Source: Muribaculaceae bacterium
GTDB lineage: Bacteria > Bacteroidota > Bacteroidia > Bacteroidales > Muribaculaceae
Length of the DNA: 9,038 nt
Direction: 5' to 3'
Assembly (NCBI GenBank): GCA_017619255.1
Contig: JAFZSS010000118.1
Span: 1 to 9,038 of the forward strand
The position numbers were made by a program, and so were the translations under genes. The notes beneath the pieces were generated by a model. The model saw only the letters and a program-made list of their open reading frames with translations, searched no databases and was not told the origin of the DNA. Of the stretch, positions 5,479-9,038 are shown in pieces (position 1 is the stretch's first letter; the number at the start of each line of letters is the position of its first letter).

Positions 5479-7314
5479 TCAGGGGAGGCCGAGGTGCTCG
5501 CGGATGGCAGCTGTGAACGGGCGCCAGTACTTCTGGCACTTGACCTCACCCACGCCGTGAATGAAACCGAACTTGGCCTTGGTCGTCGGTTTTTCTGTTG
5601 CCATGGCCTGCAGGGACTTGTCGCTGAACACCATGAAAGGAGCGACGCGGCTTGTGGTGGCAAGGGCCTTGCGTACATCACGCAACCGTTCAAACAACGC
5701 CTTGTCCATCTGTTTCGCTTCCACTGGTTCCGTCGTGATGAGCTGCGGCTCGGCCAGGTGCGTCTTTACATTGAAATCTCGTGGTTGGTAACGGTTGAAT
5801 TGGACGCTTTGGCGGCCATAGAGGATTTCCTTGCCGTAGTCGGTGATTTTCAGGTGGTTGCCCTCGTCATAAGCAACTTCAAAGAGCCCCATCTGCAGCA
5901 TTTGCAGTAGATAGGCATTCCACTCGGCTACTTTGAGCTCGCGTCCTACGCCGAAGGTTTTCAACTTGTCATAACCTTTCTCGAGGATTTCGGCTTTACG
6001 CCAGCCGCGCAGGATGTCGGTCACGGTGAACATCGTGGCTTGCTCCCCGGTGCGCATGATGGCGCTCAGGGCCATCTGGGCAAAGCGTGTGCCGTCAAAT
6101 CGCTCGGGCGGGTTGTTGCACACATCGCAGTTATGACAGTCATGGTCATAGCGCTCGTTGAAATAATTCAAGAGAATGCGGCGTCGGCACACACCGCTCT
6201 CGGCGAATTGCTGCATGCGTTGCAGCTTGTCCATATTTACTTGAACCTGACCTGATTGCCGCGCAAACTGCTGCAGGGTAATGACATCTCCATAGGTGTA
6301 GAACAGTAGGGCCTCGGCTGGCAGACCATCGCGTCCTGCACGGCCGATTTCCTGGTAATAACTCTCGATGTTGCGTGGCATGTTGCTGTGGATAACATAG
6401 CGCACATTGCTCTTATCGATACCCATGCCGAAGGCAATAGTGGCACACACCACCTTCAGGTCATCATTGAGGAAATCGCGTTGCACCTGCTGTTTCTCCT
6501 TAACGCTCATACCGGCATGGAAGGCTCTGGCCTCAATGCCCAGACGGCTGAGTTCAGAGGCCATCTTCTCAGTGCTCTTGCGGCTCAGGCAATAGATGAT
6601 GCCGCTCTCGCCGTGATGGAGGTTGATAAACTGTACGATGTGGCGCAGTTTCTGTCGTCCTGTGGACCCCTGAACGACATTGAGCGAGATGTTGGGGCGG
6701 TCAAATGAGCTGATAAACAGTTTGGCGTCGGGGATGTTCAGCTGCTTGGCGATGTCGTCGCGTGTGATACGGTCGGCAGTCGCGGTAAGCGCCATTACGG
6801 GAATGTGGGGAAAGCGTTGCTTGAGGGTTCCCAACTGAGTGTACTCGGGACGGAAATCGTGTCCCCACTGAGAGATACAATGGGCCTCGTCGATGGCAAA
6901 CAAGCAGATGCGGTCGGTGATGCGGTCTGACCAGCGGTCAATCTCGCTGAGCAGTTTCTCGGGGGAAATATAGAGCAGTTTGACCTTGCCCTCCATGAGC
7001 AGGTTGACGCATTGGCGGTTCTCGTCCTCGCTCTTCTCGCTATTCAGCGCCAGCGCGGGGATGCCATTCTGCTGCAGGGCGTCAATCTGGTCGTTCATCA
7101 GTGCTAACAAGGGGGATATGACGATGGCGAAGCCTTCCTTGCTCATCAGGCCTGGAAGTTGGAAACACAGCGATTTGCCGCCACCCGTGGGCATGAGCAC
7201 GATGCTGTCTCCGCCATCAAGCGTGTGGTTGATGATATCCCACTGCTGACTGCGGAAACTGTTGTAACCATAATAGGTTCTCAATAATGTCTGTGCGTAT
7301 TGCTGCCGTGTCAT
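5479..7314 (-). CDS. recQ: ATP-dependent DNA helicase RecQ
   Basis: RecQ is a 3'-5' DNA helicase that processes stalled forks and recombination intermediates. The 611-residue protein has the full bacterial architecture. The first helicase lobe has Walker A MPTGGGKS at 41-48, DEAH at 142-145 followed by the RecQ aromatic-rich loop (CISQWGHDFRPEY, 146-158), and TATA at 177-180. The second lobe ends in motif VI QEIGRAGRDG at 321-330. The zinc-binding region uses Cys376, Cys393, Cys396 and Cys399. A winged-helix RQC domain follows at about 405-510, and a C-terminal HRDC domain at about 535-608. The length is typical and every key residue is present. The ATG at 7314 is the natural start, since the conserved N-terminus (YYGYNSFRSQQ at 14-24) follows directly. 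It lies 81 bp downstream of the sugar-transferase gene in the same direction, and the gap holds a cluster of palindromes. Confidence 0.97.
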   Translation of the reverse strand: MTRQQYAQTLLRTYYGYNSFRSQQWDIINHTLDGGDSIVLMPTGGGKSLCFQLPGLMSKEGFAIVISPLLALMNDQIDALQQNGIPALALNSEKSEDENRQCVNLLMEGKVKLLYISPEKLLSEIDRWSDRITDRICLFAIDEAHCISQWGHDFRPEYTQLGTLKQRFPHIPVMALTATADRITRDDIAKQLNIPDAKLFISSFDRPNISLNVVQGSTGRQKLRHIVQFINLHHGESGIIYCLSRKSTEKMASELSRLGIEARAFHAGMSVKEKQQVQRDFLNDDLKVVCATIAFGMGIDKSNVRYVIHSNMPRNIESYYQEIGRAGRDGLPAEALLFYTYGDVITLQQFARQSGQVQVNMDKLQRMQQFAESGVCRRRILLNYFNERYDHDCHNCDVCNNPPERFDGTRFAQMALSAIMRTGEQATMFTVTDILRGWRKAEILEKGYDKLKTFGVGRELKVAEWNAYLLQMLQMGLFEVAYDEGNHLKITDYGKEILYGRQSVQFNRYQPRDFNVKTHLAEPQLITTEPVEAKQMDKALFERLRDVRKALATTSRVAPFMVFSDKSLQAMATEKPTTKAKFGFIHGVGEVKCQKYWRPFTAAIREHLGLP

Positions 7315-7325
7315 CTGATGGCCTA

Positions 7326-7362
7326 TTAATGAGTCATTAAGATCCTTAAAGTCTTTAATGAC
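7326..7362. repeat. Cluster of overlapping palindromes upstream of recQ
   Basis: Two odd-centred perfect palindromes sit side by side: TTAATGAgTCATTAA (7326-7340) and TTAAAGtCTTTAA (7346-7358). In addition GTCATTAA (7333-7340) and TTAATGAC (7355-7362) form a larger inverted repeat enclosing the second one. The motif TTAATGA therefore occurs three times, in both orientations, within 37 bases. No T-run follows on the minus strand, so a terminator for the transferase gene is not well supported. A repressor or activator site for recQ is a reasonable alternative. I found no clear TAnnTTTG box in this gap. Confidence 0.5.
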
Positions 7363-7395
7363 ACCAGTGCTTGTAAATTATTGGAAATTAATTAT

Positions 7396-8793
7396 TTAAT
7401 AAGCGTTAGCTTCGCCCTTGATGGCATTCAGCGCGGTGCGGAAGATAATCTTCAGGTCCATGAGAAAGGTCCAGTTCTCGGCATACCATACATCGAGTTC
7501 GACACGCTTCTCCATTTGCCACAGTTCCTCGGTCTGACCGCGGAAACCGCGCACCTGTGCCCAACCGGTAATGCCGGGCTTGATCGTGTGACGCAGCATG
7601 TACTTGTCGATGAGTTCGCTGTACATCTCGGTCTGGGCCACCATGTGGGGACGGGGACCCACGATGCTCATCTCGCCACGCCAAACATTATAGAATTGGG
7701 GTAGTTCGTCGATACTCGTGCGGCGCAGGAAATTGCCGAACTTTGTGACGCGTGGGTCGCCCTTGGTCGCTTGCAGCGTGTCGCTATCATCATTGACATG
7801 CATGGTGCGGAATTTGTAGCAGTTGAAAGCCTGTCCGCGATAGCCGGTGCGTTTCTGGACAAAGAAAATGGGGCCGGGAGATGATAGCTTGATGCCGATG
7901 GCGACAGGGATGATGACAAGAGGCGAGAGGATAAGCACAATCGTTGAAACCAAGAGGTCAAACGCGCGCTTGATGGCACGATTGATGGGATTCTTCAATG
8001 GGTAAGGGTGCACGGCCAGAATAGGTACATCGCCTACTGACTGCAGTTCAAACTGGCGTGTCACCGTGCGCCCGAACTGCGGCACATAGTAGAAGTCCAC
8101 CGCATTGTTATCGGCAATGCGGATCATGCGGGACACATTTTGGTTATCCTCGATGTCGGGCACGGCACAGAACATTTCATCGACCTGATGGGTCTTGACA
8201 AACTGTTCCACATCGTCCAGAGTGCCTTGATAAGCTGCTGAAGCCGACCGCGCCTTGGGGTTGTTGTCAAAGAAACCCACGATGTGATAGCCGTAACCTA
8301 AGTCGGCCAGCATCTCATTAATAAGGCGTACGCCCACCGTGCCGCCGCCAATGACGATCACGCGCTTGAAGTTGAAGCCGTGATTACGGTACAGCTTCAC
8401 GAACTGTCGGGAAAGCACCCACCACATCGAGAGCACCAGGAAGAAGACCACATAGAATAACAGCATGCGCTGCCATGAGGCGGCATATGGCCCCAAAAAT
8501 GTCATCAGGGAGACAAAGATGCCGGCGTGTGTCAGCACCAGTTTCAGGGCCTGACCCACCACTTTCTCGGCATAAAACACGCGGCGCTCGTGTACATCAT
8601 TATAGAAATAAATGCACACCACCATAGCCACATTGAGGACAAGCCACACTGGACGGGAATACAGTTCATTGTGCTGTGACAATGAAGGGTTGTCCCATAG
8701 CATGGTAACGAGATAGACAAGGTTGACAATCAGCAAGTCGATGATGCTGAATATCCATCTGACGAATTGTCCATATCGGCCTTTACTTTTCAT
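7396..8793 (-). CDS. Undecaprenyl-phosphate sugar-1-phosphate transferase (WcaJ-like)
   Basis: This 465-residue inner-membrane enzyme moves a hexose-1-phosphate from a nucleotide sugar, probably UDP-glucose or UDP-galactose, onto undecaprenyl phosphate, the first step of exopolysaccharide or capsule repeat assembly. Four hydrophobic segments fall at about 12-32, 48-64, 83-101 and 108-127. They are followed by a Rossmann-like domain with GGGTVG at 149-154, and then the catalytic sugar-transferase domain from about 272. The latter contains the entry helix KRAFDLLVS (275-283), SPGPIFFVQKRTG (305-317), the Asp362-Glu363 dyad in DELPQF, VGPRP (378-382) and KPGITGWAQVRG (405-416). The length and domain order match the WcaJ/undecaprenyl-phosphate glucose phosphotransferase group rather than short PglC-type enzymes. 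No glycosyltransferase, Wzx or Wzy gene lies in this window, so its acceptor pathway is encoded elsewhere or beyond the right edge. The ATG at 8793 fits the expected N-terminus. No promoter box was found in the 119-bp gap upstream. Confidence 0.93.
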   Translation of the reverse strand: MKSKGRYGQFVRWIFSIIDLLIVNLVYLVTMLWDNPSLSQHNELYSRPVWLVLNVAMVVCIYFYNDVHERRVFYAEKVVGQALKLVLTHAGIFVSLMTFLGPYAASWQRMLLFYVVFFLVLSMWWVLSRQFVKLYRNHGFNFKRVIVIGGGTVGVRLINEMLADLGYGYHIVGFFDNNPKARSASAAYQGTLDDVEQFVKTHQVDEMFCAVPDIEDNQNVSRMIRIADNNAVDFYYVPQFGRTVTRQFELQSVGDVPILAVHPYPLKNPINRAIKRAFDLLVSTIVLILSPLVIIPVAIGIKLSSPGPIFFVQKRTGYRGQAFNCYKFRTMHVNDDSDTLQATKGDPRVTKFGNFLRRTSIDELPQFYNVWRGEMSIVGPRPHMVAQTEMYSELIDKYMLRHTIKPGITGWAQVRGFRGQTEELWQMEKRVELDVWYAENWTFLMDLKIIFRTALNAIKGEANAY

Positions 8794-8831
8794 GAAAGCG
8801 GTGCTGATGTGCGGTTCACCTGGGCGGTAGC

Positions 8832-8869
8832 CGAAGTGTGGAGGAGCGTTGGCGCTCCTCCGTGCTTCG
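8832..8869. repeat. Strong hairpin upstream of the sugar-transferase gene
   Basis: GGAGGAGCG (8840-8848) and CGCTCCTCC (8853-8861) are perfect arms around TTGG. They extend outward through three positions to a further complementary pair, CGAAG (8832-8836) and CTTCG (8865-8869). In a plus-strand RNA the three middle positions are G-U wobbles, giving an unbroken 17-bp stem. In the minus-strand RNA, the sense direction of the flanking genes, they form a 3x3 internal loop. No T-run follows on either side. It may be an attenuator, a leader stem before the transferase, or a 3'-end hairpin of the upstream gene. Confidence 0.6.
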
Positions 8870-8903
8870 AGTTCAGTTTCTTCTTGTGTACAGGTTAGTT
8901 TTC

Positions 8904-8923
8904 ACAATGCGCTCATGCATTGT
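8904..8923 (-). repeat. Small inverted repeat spanning the stop codon of the right-edge gene
   Basis: ACAATGC (8904-8910) and GCATTGT (8917-8923) are perfect 7-bp arms around a 6-base loop that contains most of the TGA stop (8913-8915). The leftward RNA could fold here at the end of translation. There is no T-run, so it is not a standard terminator, and chance is possible. Confidence 0.4.
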
Positions 8924-9038
8924 CCAGTTCCTTGATTTTCTGCTCCAGCTCGGCGAGTTCTTCCTTGAGAACAGCGATGCGGCGTTCCATTTCTTGAACA
9001 AGCGAGTTGCCGCTCTTGGTGTTGGCGGTGAGGAAGCC
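8913..9038 (-). CDS. C-terminal end of a coiled-coil protein of unknown function (partial)
   Basis: Only the last 41 residues are in the window; the reading frame enters from the right edge and stops with TGA at 8913-8915. The stretch after GNSLVQ is strongly charged and heptad-like: MERRIAVLKEELAELEQKIK, with Ile, Leu and Val at coiled-coil core positions. It ends KELDNA. This is enough to call a real coding end with a terminal coiled coil, since codon use is normal and the frame ends in a clean stop, but not enough to name a family. It lies 119 bp upstream of the sugar transferase in the same direction and may share its transcript, because no promoter or clear terminator was found between them. 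Confidence 0.6.
   Translation of the reverse strand, partial: GFLTANTKSGNSLVQEMERRIAVLKEELAELEQKIKELDNA

Noticed and set aside
5215..5910. Plus-strand reading frame of 231 residues bridging symporter and recQ
   Set aside because: It overlaps the symporter end in another frame, crosses the intrinsic terminator and then runs antisense to the RecQ HRDC domain.
3546..7380. Shared 11-mer CTTGTAAATTA at 3546-3556 and 7370-7380
   Set aside because: A few such AT-rich 11-base matches are expected by chance in a window of this size, and the flanks are unrelated.
1..9038. tRNA, rRNA, CRISPR array, insertion sequence or integration site
   Set aside because: No cloverleaf, regularly spaced repeats, transposase or integrase motifs were seen on either strand.

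Overview
The window reads as a chromosomal segment of a Bacteroidales bacterium, probably of the Prevotellaceae or Muribaculaceae type. Three observations support this. Several genes are preceded by the Bacteroidota -7 box TAnnTTTG. Leaders are A-rich or G-poor and lack clear Shine-Dalgarno sequences. The proteins (ABC-F ATPase, VanZ-like protein, SNF-type symporter, RecQ, WcaJ-like sugar transferase) look like ordinary members of that order. No RNA genes, insertion sequences, integrases or CRISPR arrays were seen, and no gap without a gene exceeds about 160 bases.

Layout. Positions 1-1614 (minus) hold most of an ABC-F translation-factor ATPase whose C-terminus runs off the left edge. Positions 1723-2883 (minus) hold the least ordinary gene: an XRE-type helix-turn-helix fused to a beta-class amino DNA methyltransferase, with no restriction endonuclease beside it. 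Positions 2990-3451 (minus) encode a small four-helix VanZ-family membrane protein with a His/Lys/Arg-rich tail. After a 153-bp divergent, AT-rich promoter region, positions 3605-3922 (plus) encode a 105-residue single-span membrane protein of unknown function. Positions 4022-5365 (plus) encode a neurotransmitter:sodium symporter with a well-formed promoter and a strong intrinsic terminator. Convergent to it, positions 5479-7314 (minus) encode RecQ helicase, and upstream in the same direction positions 7396-8793 encode a polyprenyl-phosphate hexose-1-phosphate transferase that starts surface-polysaccharide assembly. At the right edge, 8913-9038 (minus) is the C-terminal end of an unidentified coiled-coil protein.

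The genes do not form one pathway. They look like several independent transcription units: coiled-coil gene, transferase and recQ (leftward); the small membrane protein and symporter (rightward); and VanZ, methyltransferase and ABC-F (leftward, with promoters proposed before individual genes). I see no clear new multi-gene system. The observations most worth checking are the solitary HTH-methyltransferase fusion and the inverted repeats in the intergenic gaps: 1657-1686, 3519-3534, 7326-7362 and 8832-8869.
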